64,000 bases of DNA from Bosea sp. 29B (GTDB lineage Bacteria; Pseudomonadota; Alphaproteobacteria; Rhizobiales; Beijerinckiaceae): the NCBI RefSeq assembly GCF_902506165.1, contig NZ_LR733817.1, forward strand, positions 4,989,625 through 5,053,624, written 5' to 3'. Both the position numbers and the translations under genes were made by a program. Below, piece after piece: positions 1 to 9,271 of this stretch; within the stretch, counting starts at the first letter, position 1, and each line of letters starts with the position of its first letter. The notes under the pieces are model-generated. The model saw only the letters and a program-made list of their open reading frames with translations. It was not told where the DNA came from and ran no database searches.

Positions 1-1
1 G

Positions 2-673
2 CTCTACGTTCCCGATCCGCAGTTCGGGCCCGGCGGCAACCTGATCATCTGGGCGTTCCTGATCGGCCTCGTCGCCACCTTCGTGTTCCGGTCCTGGGCC
101 CGCAAGCAGCAGGCCGCGACCGGCAAGCAATATCCCATCGGCCTCGTCGCCCTCGGCTTGATCATCGTCCTGCCGACGCTGGTCTATTTCGTCACCGGTC
201 GGCCGATCACCTTCGTCTATCCCGAGCTTGCCGGCTTCAACCTGCGCGGCGGCATCCAGATCTTCCCGGAGTTCGTCGCATTGCTGGTCGGCCTCACGAC
301 CTACACCGCCGGCTTCATCGCCGAAGTGGTCCGTGCCGGCATCCTCGCTGTATCCAAAGGTCAGACCGAGGCGGCCAATGCGCTCGGCCTACGAGCGGGG
401 CCGACGCTCAAGCTCGTCGTCATTCCGCAGGCGATGCGCGTGATCATCCCGCCGCTGACCTCGAACTATCTCAACCTGACCAAGAACTCCTCGCTCGCGG
501 TCGCGATCGGCTATCCCGATCTCGTCCAGGTCTTCACCGGCACGGTGCTGAACCAGACCGGCCAGGCAGTCGAGGTCGTCGCCATCACCATGGCGGTCTA
601 TCTGACCATCTCGCTGGTCACGTCTCTGTTCATGAACATCTACAACAAGCGCATGGCGCTGGTGGAACGGTGA
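2..673 (+). CDS. aapQ: Polar amino-acid ABC transporter permease AapQ, 5' end outside window
   Basis: Inner-membrane permease of a general L-amino-acid uptake system (PAAT family). Only the C-terminal 223 residues are visible; the frame is open to the left edge, so the start lies outside. Several hydrophobic segments and the permease EAA loop (QTEAANALGLRAG, from about base 362), followed by VIPQAMRVIIPPL, show the binding-protein-dependent permease fold. It sits 10 bp before a second longer permease and the ATPase, the aapQ-aapM-aapP order; the binding protein aapJ would be expected upstream. Family assignment is secure; the exact substrate range is inferred. Confidence 0.93.
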   Translation, partial: LYVPDPQFGPGGNLIIWAFLIGLVATFVFRSWARKQQAATGKQYPIGLVALGLIIVLPTLVYFVTGRPITFVYPELAGFNLRGGIQIFPEFVALLVGLTTYTAGFIAEVVRAGILAVSKGQTEAANALGLRAGPTLKLVVIPQAMRVIIPPLTSNYLNLTKNSSLAVAIGYPDLVQVFTGTVLNQTGQAVEVVAITMAVYLTISLVTSLFMNIYNKRMALVER

Positions 674-683
674 GGGCGCCACA

Positions 684-2063
684 ATGACCGACGCAACCAC
701 CGAAATGGCCCCCTTCGCCTTCGTCCGCAAGGAAACGCTGGAGCAGCAGCCGGCGCCGCTCTCCGTCGCCGGGCCGCTCGCCTGGGTCAGGCAGCATCTG
801 CTCTCCAGCCCGCTCAACATCGCGCTGACTCTGATCTGCCTCTATCTCGTCATCGATACGGTGCCAGGGATGATCAGGTTCTATTTCCTCGATGCGGTCT
901 GGTCCGGCACCAGCCGCGACGCCTGCCTCGCCGACAAGGTCGGCCGGCCCGTGGGCGCCTGCTGGGCCTATATCGCCGATCGCTTCCAGTACTTCATCTA
1001 TGGCTCCTATCCGATCGCGCAGCGCTGGCGCGTGAACATCGTCTTCGCCATGTTCGCGCTCGGCGTGGTCTGGCTGCTGTGGACGAACGCGCCGAAGAAG
1101 AAGCTCGGCATCTTCTTCTTCTTCGTGCTGCTGCCGATCTCGGCTTATGTGCTGCTGCTCGGCGGCCCTGGCGCCGAGCGCTTCCTTGGCTTCTGCCTGA
1201 CGGTGACGCTGGTGCTCGCGGCGCTCTATGTCGTGCTGTCATTCGTGCCGCAGCTTGTCAGCTTCTACATTGGCGAGGCCGCGGTCGGTGTGGTCCGGGA
1301 GTTGCCGACCTGGAAGCGCTTCTCCGGGCCTAAACAGCTCGTCCTGTTCGCTCTCGCGGTCTTCGTCCTCCTCAACCTGCTCGCGAATAGCCCCGGTCTG
1401 CCCAGGGTCGACACCGGCCTCTGGGGCGGCATGACCGTGACCTTCCTGATCGCGGCGGTCGGCATCGTCTTCTCGCTGCCGCTCGGCGTGGTCCTGGCGC
1501 TCGGCCGGCGCTCCAAGCTGCCGATCATCCAGCTGCTCTCGGTGATCTTCATCGAGTTCGTCCGCGGCGTGCCGCTGATCACCGTGCTGTTCATGGCCAA
1601 CACCATGCTGCCGCTGTTCGTGCCGCAGGAATATTCGCCGGACCGGCTGCTGCGCCCGCTTGTCGGCGTCGCGCTCTTCGCTGCCGCCTATATGGCGGAG
1701 GTGGTGCGCGGCGGCCTGCAGGCCATGCCCAAGGGCCAGTACGAGGGCGCGATGTCGCTCGGCCTCGGCTATTGGAGCATGATGCGGTTGATCATCCTGC
1801 CCCAGGCGCTGCGGATCGTGATCCCGGGCATCGTCAACACCTTCATCGGGCTGTTCAAGGACACGACGCTGGTCACCATCGTCGGCATCTTCGACTTCCT
1901 GCGCACCATCGAGGCGACCTTGGTCGATCCGACCTGGGCGACGCCGACCACCCGCGCGACGGGCTATGCATTCGCTGCGGTTTTCTATTTCCTGTGTTGC
2001 TGGGGCATGTCTCGCTACTCGATCGCGGTCGAGAAGCGGCTCGCCGCCGGCCAGAAGCGTTGA
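684..2063 (+). CDS. aapM: Polar amino-acid ABC transporter permease AapM
   Basis: Second permease of the general amino-acid ABC transporter, 459 residues. The N-terminal half carries extra membrane segments and a Cys-containing loop (near residues 75-95). The C-terminal half is the canonical permease with the EAA-type loop (KGQYEGAMSLGLGY, about residue 350) and LPQALRIVIPGI. A two-part architecture longer than a standard 220-residue PAAT permease is typical of AapM. It lies 10 bp after aapQ and 12 bp before the ATPase, so the three are surely cotranscribed. It should pair with AapQ in the membrane. Confidence 0.93.
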   Translation: MTDATTEMAPFAFVRKETLEQQPAPLSVAGPLAWVRQHLLSSPLNIALTLICLYLVIDTVPGMIRFYFLDAVWSGTSRDACLADKVGRPVGACWAYIADRFQYFIYGSYPIAQRWRVNIVFAMFALGVVWLLWTNAPKKKLGIFFFFVLLPISAYVLLLGGPGAERFLGFCLTVTLVLAALYVVLSFVPQLVSFYIGEAAVGVVRELPTWKRFSGPKQLVLFALAVFVLLNLLANSPGLPRVDTGLWGGMTVTFLIAAVGIVFSLPLGVVLALGRRSKLPIIQLLSVIFIEFVRGVPLITVLFMANTMLPLFVPQEYSPDRLLRPLVGVALFAAAYMAEVVRGGLQAMPKGQYEGAMSLGLGYWSMMRLIILPQALRIVIPGIVNTFIGLFKDTTLVTIVGIFDFLRTIEATLVDPTWATPTTRATGYAFAAVFYFLCCWGMSRYSIAVEKRLAAGQKR

Positions 2064-2075
2064 GGGGATCAAATC

Positions 2076-2870
2076 ATGGCTATGGCAGAAACCACCAGCT
2101 CGCGCCCGTCCGCGCTGAAGCAGACCGCGCTCAACACCGCGACCGCCGTCGAGATGATCGGCGTCAACAAGTGGTACGGCGAGTTCCACGTGCTGCGTGA
2201 CATCAATCTGAAGGTGTCGCGCGGTGAGAAGCTGGTCATTTGCGGCCCGTCCGGCTCGGGCAAGTCGACGATGATCCGCTGCATCAACCGGCTGGAGGAG
2301 CACCAGAAGGGCCAGATCATCGTCGACGGCACCGAGCTCACCAACGACCTCAAGAAGATCGACGAGATCCGCCGCGATGTCGGCATGGTCTTCCAGCACT
2401 TCAACCTGTTCCCGCATCTGACGATCCTCGAGAACCTGACTCTGGCGCCGATCTGGGTGCGCAAGATGCCCAAGAAGGACGCCGAGGAGATCGGCATGCA
2501 CTATCTCAAGCGCGTGAAGATCCCCGAGCAGGCTCATAAATATCCGGGCCAGCTCTCCGGCGGCCAGCAGCAGCGCGTCGCCATCGCCCGCTCGCTCTGT
2601 ATGAGCCCCAAGATCATGCTGTTCGACGAGCCGACCTCGGCGCTCGATCCGGAAATGGTCAAGGAGGTGCTCGACACCATGGTCTCGCTCGCCGACGAGG
2701 GCATGACCATGCTCTGTGTCACCCACGAGATGGGCTTCGCCCGCCAGGTCGCCGACCGGGTCATCTTCATGGACGCCGGCCAGATCGTCGAGATGAACGA
2801 GCCCAACGAGTTCTTCAAGAACCCGCAGCACGAGCGCACCAAGCTCTTCCTCAGCCAGATCCTGCACTGA
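2076..2870 (+). CDS. aapP: Polar amino-acid ABC transporter ATPase AapP
   Basis: Cytoplasmic ATPase that energises the AapQM permease, 264 residues. Walker [10 protein letters not shown] is at residues 57-65, the Q-loop in VFQHFN near 105-110, the signature LSGGQQQR at 160-167, Walker B IMLFDEP at 180-186 and the H-loop His at 217 (VTHEMG). This is the HisP/GlnQ pattern. The N-terminus is about 25 residues longer than GlnQ, as in other AapP proteins. Last gene of the operon; a GC-rich hairpin with a short T-run follows at 2897. Confidence 0.95.
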   Translation: MAMAETTSSRPSALKQTALNTATAVEMIGVNKWYGEFHVLRDINLKVSRGEKLVICGPSGSGKSTMIRCINRLEEHQKGQIIVDGTELTNDLKKIDEIRRDVGMVFQHFNLFPHLTILENLTLAPIWVRKMPKKDAEEIGMHYLKRVKIPEQAHKYPGQLSGGQQQRVAIARSLCMSPKIMLFDEPTSALDPEMVKEVLDTMVSLADEGMTMLCVTHEMGFARQVADRVIFMDAGQIVEMNEPNEFFKNPQHERTKLFLSQILH

Positions 2871-2896
2871 TCCGGTAGCGCTGGAAGTCATCGCGG

Positions 2897-2919
2897 CGGC
2901 GCCCTCAGGGGCGCCGTTT
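2897..2919 (+). terminator. Rho-independent terminator after aapP
   Basis: Perfect 8-bp stem CGGCGCCC / GGGCGCCG (2897-2904 and 2909-2916) with a TCAG loop, followed by TTTG. It lies 26 bp after the aapP stop, which fits the end of the aapQMP operon. The T-run is short, so efficiency is uncertain. Confidence 0.7.
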
Positions 2920-3009
2920 GCGTTGGTGACATCACATCTGGAGTCGATGTCGACAGGGAACCTTTGCCGGCGTTCGCCGTTGCTTTTCCCAACACAGGAG
3001 GAACAGCCG

Positions 3010-3279
3010 ATGAAATTGCTTGCATCGACCCTGGCCGCGGGCCTGCTGCTCGCCGGCTCCGGCGCCTTCGCGCAATCCGTGGATATCGGGCCGGGCGGCG
3101 TCAGGATCGACCCGCGCACGCCACATCAGCGCGCGATGGACCGCGAGGATCGCTGGCGCGAGCGTGATCGCTGGGAGCGGCGCCGGGCCTATCGTGCCGA
3201 GCGTGATTGCCGCACCGAGACGCGGATTCGCGAAACCCCGCGTGGGGAGGTGCGTCGCACGGTACGCGTCTGCGACTAA
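3010..3279 (+). CDS. Small exported Arg-rich protein of unknown function
   Basis: 89-residue protein. The start ATG at 3010 has an ideal AGGAGG (2996-3001) eight bases upstream, so it is preferred over in-frame upstream codons. Residues 1-22 form a signal peptide (MKLLAST, then leucine/alanine-rich, ending AFA-Q). The mature part is very rich in Arg, Asp and Glu, with a repeated DRWRERDRWERRR character and two Cys (one near residue 65, one penultimate) that could form a disulfide. Periplasmic location is inferred from the signal peptide. I do not recognise a family. It is flanked by terminators on both sides, so it is monocistronic. Confidence 0.75.
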   Translation: MKLLASTLAAGLLLAGSGAFAQSVDIGPGGVRIDPRTPHQRAMDREDRWRERDRWERRRAYRAERDCRTETRIRETPRGEVRRTVRVCD

Positions 3280-3314
3280 GCGTGAGTTGAGTTAAGTCCA
3301 GTCGAGTCTCTTGA

Positions 3315-3350
3315 GGCCGCCGCACCCAGTCGGTGCGGCGGCCTTGTTTT
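3315..3350 (+). terminator. Strong rho-independent terminator
   Basis: Perfect 12-bp stem GGCCGCCGCACC / GGTGCGGCGGCC (3315-3326 and 3332-3343), five-base loop, then TTGTTTT. It ends the transcript of the small exported protein and separates it from the convergent phosphodiesterase gene. Confidence 0.9.
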
Positions 3351-3359
3351 GCGGCGCGG

Positions 3360-4523
3360 TTACTTGGCGTTGCGTGCCTTCACCGCCTGGTCCGGGAAGT
3401 CCGAGAACAGCCCGTCGATGCCGAGCGCCAGATAGGCCTTGTATTCGGCCTGCGGATCGCCCTTGAAGTCGGAGGCGAGGCGCTTGGGCTCGCTGCGGAA
3501 GGTCCAGGTGTGGACGAAGAGGCCGACGGCGTGGGCGTTCTTCACCACGTCGGTCGGTGGCAGCAGTACGCGGTCGCGCTCGTCGATCGTGCCGTCGCCA
3601 TTGAGGTCGCGCGGCTTCCCGTCGTCGCCGATCACCTGCTTGGCCGGCATCAGATAGGGCTTCCAGGGGGCGACGCCGTCAGCATAGGTCTTGATCTCCT
3701 TCAATCCCTCGGCAGTGACGAGGTCCTTGAAGGTGCGCTTGTCGCCGGTGACGACGAAGTCGTAGGGCTTGTCGAACGGGGCGGCGAGGACGATGCCGCC
3801 ATCCTTGTCGACATCATCGGCGTCGACGAGCTGGATCAGACGCAATTGCGTCTTGCCGCGCAGATATTTGAGGTTGGCGGTCTCGAAGCTCTGGATGATC
3901 ACCGGCGAGGTTTTCTCCGTCCAGCCGGCGGCCTTGAGCTGATCGAGCAGCTTGTCCTCGATCGCCAGGCCCAGAGCCGAGTGATAGGTCGAGTGCTTGA
4001 TCTCCGGATAGATGCCGATGGTGCGGCCGGTGCGGGCGCTCTCGGACTTGGCGAGATCGATGACCTGCTGCAGCGTCGGGATCTCGTATTTGCCGTTATG
4101 CGACTGGTCGCGATCGGCGAAGGCCTGCTTGGCCCGCAGCGTCTTGAGCTCGGCGAGCGTGAAGTCGGAGGCGAACCAGTCGGTGGTGTCGACGCCGTCG
4201 ACCTTGCGGGTCGTCTTGCGCGCGGCGAACTCCGGCCGGGTCGCGACATCGGTGGTGCCCGACATGATCGGCTCGTGGCGGACGACGAGATGGCCGTCCT
4301 TGGTCGCGACCAGATCCGGCTCGATGAAGTCGGCGCCTTGCTCGATCGCGAGCTTGTAGCCTTCGAGCGTGTGCTCGGGCAGATAGCCGCTGGCACCGCG
4401 ATGGCCGGCGATCAGGGCCGGCTTTCCGTCGAGCGTCGGCACGGGGCTCTGTGCCTGTGCGGCCGAGGCCTGGAGCGCCAGTGCGGTGAGAAGCGATGTC
4501 GAGAGAAGGAGGTTCTTCATCAT
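3360..4523 (-). CDS. glpQ: Periplasmic glycerophosphodiester phosphodiesterase with EF-hand-like loop
   Basis: 387-residue exported GlpQ-type phosphodiesterase that should hydrolyse glycerophosphodiesters to glycerol-3-phosphate and an alcohol. The start is set at the ATGATG pair (4523/4520), because the next residues form a signal peptide (about 1-25, ending AQAQS); a longer upstream reading frame has no export signal at its beginning. Catalytic GDPD motifs are visible: [13 protein letters not shown] at 40-52 (His41, Arg42), FIEPD at 67-71 and VRHEP at 81-85. Residues 306-317 ([12 protein letters not shown]) match an EF-hand calcium loop inserted in the barrel. Single gene, convergent with the upstream small gene. 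Confidence 0.88.
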   Translation of the reverse strand: MMKNLLLSTSLLTALALQASAAQAQSPVPTLDGKPALIAGHRGASGYLPEHTLEGYKLAIEQGADFIEPDLVATKDGHLVVRHEPIMSGTTDVATRPEFAARKTTRKVDGVDTTDWFASDFTLAELKTLRAKQAFADRDQSHNGKYEIPTLQQVIDLAKSESARTGRTIGIYPEIKHSTYHSALGLAIEDKLLDQLKAAGWTEKTSPVIIQSFETANLKYLRGKTQLRLIQLVDADDVDKDGGIVLAAPFDKPYDFVVTGDKRTFKDLVTAEGLKEIKTYADGVAPWKPYLMPAKQVIGDDGKPRDLNGDGTIDERDRVLLPPTDVVKNAHAVGLFVHTWTFRSEPKRLASDFKGDPQAEYKAYLALGIDGLFSDFPDQAVKARNAK

Positions 4524-4755
4524 GGTTTGACCTAGTCTCGCGGAAGTGTGCACGACCTTATGGCAGCGGATATGACATGGCCATGAAAGCGAGTGCTCGG
4601 ATTCGAGGAAAGCGTCTTGGCTCTCGCCCGGGTTTGAGGAGGTCGGGAATCGGCTCAGGTGCCGGTTCGCACTCCACTCGAAACTCGGCGCTGCAAGCAG
4701 AAACGGACCGACGCCCTCCCTAGGCAGGCCGGGGTTTCGAACGGGCAGGGACATC

Positions 4756-5376
4756 ATGGCTGAACGGAGATATGGCGAGCCCGCCCCCAAGACGGTCGAA
4801 ACGATTGCCGGTGCGGATTGGTATGGCGACGAGATCGACCGGCGACGCTTTCAAAGCACGCTGTTTACCGATCTCGATCTGAGCGAGGCCCGGAACACGG
4901 GCTGCGTCTTCAATGAATGCACCTTTCGCCGGGCGCGCTTCAACGGCTCTACGCATCACAGCGCGGCTTTCATGAACTGCACCTTCTCCGCGTGCAATTT
5001 CTTCGACACCACCTTCACGGAATGCAAATTCGTAGGAAGCATGTTCGACGGCTGTCAGTTTGACAGCATGGAGGTCATCGACGGCGACTGGTCCTTCGTC
5101 GGCCTTCCCGGGGCGGATTTGCGGAAAGCGAGCTTTCGCGGCACCCGATTGCGGGAAGCGGACCTGACAGGCGCGCGGTGTCAGGATGGCTCGATCCGGG
5201 AGGTCGATTTGTCCGGAGCCTGGCTGCACAGCGCCGATTTTTCGAATTGTGATCTGCGAGGAAGCGATCTGAGTGCGCTGGAGCCCGCCAACACCCAGCT
5301 CAGCGGCGCGATCATCACGATCGACCAGACTATTGTCGTTGCCAGAGCTTTGGGCCTGGACGTTCGCAAAAAGTGA
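4756..5376 (+). CDS. Pentapeptide-repeat protein, Qnr/MfpA-like
   Basis: 206 residues, almost entirely tandem pentapeptide repeats of the A(D/N/F)(L/F)xx type. A Phe-centred block runs about 31-108 (for example [11 protein letters not shown]), with a break at about 109-118, then a Leu-centred block about 119-175 ([23 protein letters not shown]). A short C-terminal helix-like tail (190-206) ends ARALGLDV. Size, two-block layout and the C-terminal dimerisation-like tail resemble Qnr and MfpA, DNA-mimicking right-handed beta-helices that protect DNA gyrase. Whether this one binds gyrase is unknown; many alphaproteobacterial homologues are uncharacterised. Stands alone, with a bidirectional terminator downstream. 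Confidence 0.8.
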   Translation: MAERRYGEPAPKTVETIAGADWYGDEIDRRRFQSTLFTDLDLSEARNTGCVFNECTFRRARFNGSTHHSAAFMNCTFSACNFFDTTFTECKFVGSMFDGCQFDSMEVIDGDWSFVGLPGADLRKASFRGTRLREADLTGARCQDGSIREVDLSGAWLHSADFSNCDLRGSDLSALEPANTQLSGAIITIDQTIVVARALGLDVRKK

Positions 5377-5429
5377 GCACTACGGGAGCGCAGGCCTGCA
5401 CCGATCCCTCGCTCTCTCGCCTCGCCAAG

Positions 5430-5464
5430 AAAAAGCCCGCCTCGGCAGAGGCCGGAGCGGGCTT
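5430..5464. terminator. Bidirectional rho-independent terminator
   Basis: Hairpin with outer stem AAGCCCGC / GCGGGCTT (5433-5440 and 5457-5464) and inner CGGC / GCCG separated by a two-base mismatch. Read on the minus strand it ends in a five-T run (5434-5430), serving the lipoprotein gene. On the plus strand it follows the pentapeptide gene but has only a weak T-tract. Confidence 0.8.
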
Positions 5465-5533
5465 CGTGTGACCGTTGGCGTAAACGGGACCAGCCAGGCG
5501 TGGCGCCCCCGGCTTGTCCCGTTTCGCGAAATC

Positions 5534-5671
5534 TCAGCGGCGGCCTTCCAGCGAGGTCTTGGCGTCCAGGCGCTTGGCCGGCGGCGGCGTGGTGTCGACC
5601 GGCTGGGTGGCGCAGGCGGCGAGCGACAGGCAGAACAGGCCGGCAAGCGCGAGGCGGGAGAGGGCGGTCAT
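5534..5671 (-). CDS. Small lipoprotein
   Basis: 45-residue lipoprotein. Signal peptide 1-19 (MTALSRLALAGLFCLSLAA) with lipobox LAAC and lipidation Cys20, followed by a short Pro-rich mature part (TPPPAKRLD). The start ATG at 5669-5671 has AGGA upstream at workable spacing. The lipid anchor implies membrane attachment. The mature chain of about 25 residues is too short for an enzyme, so a structural or envelope role is likely but unknown. Its transcript ends at the T-run terminator at 5430. The gene is divergent from the downstream methyltransferase. Confidence 0.7.
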   Translation of the reverse strand: MTALSRLALAGLFCLSLAACATQPVDTTPPPAKRLDAKTSLEGRR

Positions 5672-5828
5672 TGCAGAGGTTCCTGGGCGGTTGGCGTTGC
5701 GGAAGGAGTTGTATCGTCTTGCGCCCTGTGGGACGAGGGCGTCAAGGGTGCTGTCGCGCTTCGGAATCGTTCCAAATGGCGCCGGGCTCGAGGACCGCAA
5801 TGCAAAGCAAGCACAGGAACTGCCGGAC

Positions 5829-7127
5829 ATGACCCCCGCTGCCCGCATCAGCGCCGCCATCGAAGTCCTGGCGGACCTGATCGAGCGCCGGCGCCCGGCT
5901 GCCGACGCGCTGAAGGACTGGGGGCTGTCACGCCGTTTCGCCGGCTCGAAGGATCGCGCCGCCGTCGCTTCGCTGGTCTATGACGCGTTGCGCCGCCGCG
6001 CTTCCTCGGTCCATGCGCTCGGTGAGGAGACGCCGCGGGCGCTCGTGCTCGGCATGCTGGTCAGCCAGCGCGGCCTGGGCGTCGAGGAAATCTCGGACCT
6101 CTGCAGCGGACAGAATCACGCCCCCGCACCGCTGACCGAGTTCGAGGTCGCCGGGCTCGCCGCCTTCGATCTCAACGCCGCGCCCGGCTGGATGCAGGCC
6201 GATGTACCGGACTGGCTCTGGCCCTCCTTTATGGCCGGTTTCGGCGAGGATGCGATCGCAGAAGGGCAGGCGCTAGCGGGTAGGGCGCCGGCCGATATCC
6301 GGACCAATCGGCTGAAGACCGATCGCGACAGGCTGCGCGCCGCGCTGGCGCATCTTCAGCCCGAGCCGGGCGCCTGGTCGCCTGATGCCTTGCGCTTCCT
6401 GCCCGGCCCTGATGGCCGCGGCCCGTCGCTGCAGAGCGAGCCGAGCTTCTTCAACGGCGAGTTCGAGATTCAGGACGAAGGCTCGCAGCTCGTGACCCTG
6501 CTCGCCGGCGCCCAGCCCGGCATGAGCGTCGTCGACCTCTGCGCCGGTGCCGGCGGCAAGACGCTGGCGCTCGCTGCGGTGCTCGGCGGCAAGGGCCGCA
6601 TCTTCGCCACCGATCTCGACAGCCGCCGGCTGGCGCCGCTGCATGACCGGCTTACCCGCTCGGGGGCCGGGAATGTCGAGGTCCGCGTGCCCAGGAACCG
6701 CGGCCATGACGCGCTCGCCGATCTGTCAGGCACGATCGACCTCGTGCTTGTCGATGCGCCCTGCACCGGCTCCGGCACCTGGCGGCGCAATCCCGATGCG
6801 AAGTGGCGGGTGCGCCCTGGCGCGCTGGCCGAGCGTGTCAAGGAGCAGGCGCAGGTGCTGGGCCGCGCCGCCAGCCTGGTGAAGCCGGGCGGACGCATCG
6901 CCTATATCACCTGCTCGATGCTGCCAGAGGAGAACGACGGCGCCGTCGAGGCCTTCCTGGCGTGCCATGCCGGCTTCGCGCCGGTGGCGACGCGTTCGTT
7001 GCTCGATACCGGCGAGGTCGATTTCGGCCTGCTCGCTCGCTTCGCTACGCGCTTCGGCCTGCAGCTCTCGCCGCGCCGGACCGGGACGGATGGGTTCTAT
7101 CTGAGCTGCCTTGCCGCGCCGGCCTGA
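5829..7127 (+). CDS. rsmB: RsmB-family rRNA (cytosine-C5) methyltransferase
   Basis: 432-residue SAM-dependent m5C methyltransferase of the NOL1/NOP2/Sun family. An N-terminal NusB-like helical region (1-150) is followed by a Rossmann domain. SAM motif DLCAGAGGK is at 236-244, motif IV DAPCTGSG has Cys312, and motif VI YITCSMLPEEN has the nucleophile Cys362. The IQDEGSQ element (214-220) is also typical. The start ATG at 5829 is chosen because the protein then begins just before the conserved helical domain; the open frame extends upstream without family similarity. Target is probably 16S rRNA C967 or an equivalent, inferred from the family. Confidence 0.85.
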   Translation: MTPAARISAAIEVLADLIERRRPAADALKDWGLSRRFAGSKDRAAVASLVYDALRRRASSVHALGEETPRALVLGMLVSQRGLGVEEISDLCSGQNHAPAPLTEFEVAGLAAFDLNAAPGWMQADVPDWLWPSFMAGFGEDAIAEGQALAGRAPADIRTNRLKTDRDRLRAALAHLQPEPGAWSPDALRFLPGPDGRGPSLQSEPSFFNGEFEIQDEGSQLVTLLAGAQPGMSVVDLCAGAGGKTLALAAVLGGKGRIFATDLDSRRLAPLHDRLTRSGAGNVEVRVPRNRGHDALADLSGTIDLVLVDAPCTGSGTWRRNPDAKWRVRPGALAERVKEQAQVLGRAASLVKPGGRIAYITCSMLPEENDGAVEAFLACHAGFAPVATRSLLDTGEVDFGLLARFATRFGLQLSPRRTGTDGFYLSCLAAPA

Positions 7128-7244
7128 CCATGGCCGCAACGCGACGGCGGTATCAATCCTGTCCCTAAGGGCACGATTTGTGCGTCTTGCGCCGGTCAGG
7201 CTGGGCCGACATCTCCGGTATCTTCATCAGCAAGGGTGCCGCCC

Positions 7245-7556
7245 ATGACACAGACAACCGACGAGACCTTGATCTCCATCGCGATCCTGAAGGCAAAGCC
7301 CGGCCAGCGAGAGGCGTTGCGCGAGAGGCTGCTCGCGCTGATCGAGCCGACGCGGGCCGAGCCGGGTTGCCTCGACTATGTGCTGTTCGAACTGCGCGAC
7401 GAACCCGGCACCTTCTACATGCGCGAGGCGTTCACCAGCGCGGCCGCGCTCGAGGTTCACAAGGCGACGCCGCACTTCCAGGCGTTCGCGGCCAAGGCCG
7501 GCAGCCTGCTGGCCGAGCCGCTGCGGCTGATCTTCCTCAACCGCGTCTCGTCCTGA
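7245..7556 (+). CDS. Antibiotic-biosynthesis-monooxygenase (ABM) domain protein
   Basis: 103-residue dimeric alpha/beta-barrel protein of the ABM/YgiN type. It starts ISIAILKAKPGQREALRERL and carries the typical EPGCLDYVLFE and F-Y-M-R-EAFTS elements, then HFQAFAAKAG. Members act as cofactor-free quinol monooxygenases or have unknown roles. ATG 7245 is preferred to GTG 7236 because AAGGG (7232-7236) is then at proper spacing. It lies between rsmB and guaA, all on the plus strand, with no strong functional link. Confidence 0.8.
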   Translation: MTQTTDETLISIAILKAKPGQREALRERLLALIEPTRAEPGCLDYVLFELRDEPGTFYMREAFTSAAALEVHKATPHFQAFAAKAGSLLAEPLRLIFLNRVSS

Positions 7557-7629
7557 GGTTTATGCAGTGCCGGCCTGATCCGCTTTCTGCGCCGTTGCGC
7601 GCTCGCGCGCGATGGCGTAACCGGGCGCG

Positions 7630-9207
7630 ATGAGCGCCCAGCCCCAAAACCCCGCCCATCACGACTCCATCCTGATCATCGACTTCGGCAGCCAGGTCAC
7701 GCAGCTGATCGCGCGCCGGGTCCGTGAGATCGGGGTCTATTGCGAGATCGCGCCGTTCCAGTCGGCCTCCGAGGCGTTCCAGCGCCTGAAGCCGAAAGGC
7801 GTGATCTTCTCCGGCGGCCCAGCCTCGGTACCCGACGGCAATTCGCCGCGCGCGCCGCAGGAGGTGTTTTCCGCGGGGCTGCCGCTGCTCGGCATCTGCT
7901 ATGGCCAGCAGACCATGGCCCATCAGCTCGGCGGCACGGTCGAAGGCGGTCATGCCGCCGAATTCGGGCGCGCCGATGTCGAGATCGTCACCCCCTCGGC
8001 CCTGTTCGCGGGCGTCTGGGAGCAGGGCGGGCGTTATCCGGTCTGGATGAGCCATGGCGACCGCGTCACGCAGCTGCCGGCCGGCTTCACCGTCAAGGCG
8101 ACCTCGGAGAACGCCCCCTATGCGGTGGCGAGCGACGAGGAGAGGCGCTTCTATTCGACGATGTTCCACCCCGAGGTGGTGCATACGCCCGACGGGGCCA
8201 AGCTGCTGCGCAACTTCGTCGTCGACATCTGCGGCTGCAAGCCCGACTGGAGCATGTCAGCCTATCGCGCCGAGATGATCAAGAAGATCCGCGACCAGGT
8301 CGGCACTGGCCGTGTGATCTGCGGGCTCTCAGGCGGTGTCGACTCGGCGGTCGCCGCCGTGCTGATCCACGAGGCGATCGGCGATCAGCTCACCTGCGTC
8401 TTCGTCGATCACGGCCTGATGCGGATGAACGAGGCGGAGGAGGTCGTGCGCCTCTTCAGAGATCACTATAACATCCCGTTGGTCCATGTTGCGGCCGAAG
8501 AGCTTTTCCTGAGCGAGCTCGCCAAGTGCGGCGCCGATCCGGAGGCCAAGCGCAAGACCATCGGCCGGCTCTTCATCGACGTCTTCGACGCCGAGGCGGC
8601 CAAGCTCGGCGGTGCAGACTTCCTCGCCCAGGGCACGCTCTATCCCGATGTGATCGAGAGCGTCTCGTTCAGCGGCGGCCCGTCGGTGACGATCAAGAGC
8701 CACCATAATGTCGGCGGCCTGCCCGAGCGCATGAAGATGAAGCTCGTCGAGCCGCTGCGCGAACTCTTCAAGGACGAGGTCCGCGTCCTCGGCCGCGAGC
8801 TCGGCCTGCCCGAGGCCTTCGTCGGCCGCCACCCCTTCCCGGGCCCGGGCCTCGCCATCCGTTGCCCCGGCGAGATCACCAAGGAGAAGCTCGACATCCT
8901 GCGCAAGGCGGATGCGATCTATCTCGAGGAGATCCGCAAGGCCGGGCTCTACGACGTGATCTGGCAGGCCTTCGCCGTGCTGTTGCCAGTGCGCACCGTC
9001 GGCGTGATGGGCGACTACCGCACCTACGACCATGTCTGCGCTTTGCGCGCCGTGACCTCGGTCGACGGCATGACAGCGGATTTCTATCCCTATGACATGG
9101 CCTTCCTTGGCCGCACCGCGACCCGCATCATCAACGAGGTCAAGGGCATCAACCGGGTCGTCTACGACGTGACCAGCAAGCCCCCCGGCACGATCGAGTG
9201 GGAATGA
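7630..9207 (+). CDS. guaA: GMP synthase (glutamine-hydrolysing)
   Basis: 525 residues, standard length. It makes GMP from XMP, ATP and glutamine, the last step of guanine nucleotide synthesis, in the cytoplasm. The class I glutamine amidotransferase domain has the triad Cys90 (GICYGQQ), His180 and Glu182 (FHPEVVH). The ATP-pyrophosphatase P-loop SGGVDS is at 234-239. The C-terminal dimerisation domain ends [13 protein letters not shown], the near-invariant GuaA terminus. Single gene. Confidence 0.98.
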   Translation: MSAQPQNPAHHDSILIIDFGSQVTQLIARRVREIGVYCEIAPFQSASEAFQRLKPKGVIFSGGPASVPDGNSPRAPQEVFSAGLPLLGICYGQQTMAHQLGGTVEGGHAAEFGRADVEIVTPSALFAGVWEQGGRYPVWMSHGDRVTQLPAGFTVKATSENAPYAVASDEERRFYSTMFHPEVVHTPDGAKLLRNFVVDICGCKPDWSMSAYRAEMIKKIRDQVGTGRVICGLSGGVDSAVAAVLIHEAIGDQLTCVFVDHGLMRMNEAEEVVRLFRDHYNIPLVHVAAEELFLSELAKCGADPEAKRKTIGRLFIDVFDAEAAKLGGADFLAQGTLYPDVIESVSFSGGPSVTIKSHHNVGGLPERMKMKLVEPLRELFKDEVRVLGRELGLPEAFVGRHPFPGPGLAIRCPGEITKEKLDILRKADAIYLEEIRKAGLYDVIWQAFAVLLPVRTVGVMGDYRTYDHVCALRAVTSVDGMTADFYPYDMAFLGRTATRIINEVKGINRVVYDVTSKPPGTIEWE

Positions 9208-9271
9208 TTTGCCGCAAACCAAGCATGGACGAGCCTGAACCGGCCGTTCATTGGGGCATGCCAAAGGGGGG

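Noticed and set aside
1239..3119. Long minus-strand open frame (626 codons) opposite aapM-aapP
   Set aside because: It is antisense to a clear ABC operon, rich in Asp/His/Arg/Gln as expected from the reverse of G+C-rich codons, with no family resemblance.
3333..4535. Plus-strand frame of 400 codons opposite glpQ
   Set aside because: Antisense to a gene with signal peptide and catalytic motifs; no ribosome site or domain.
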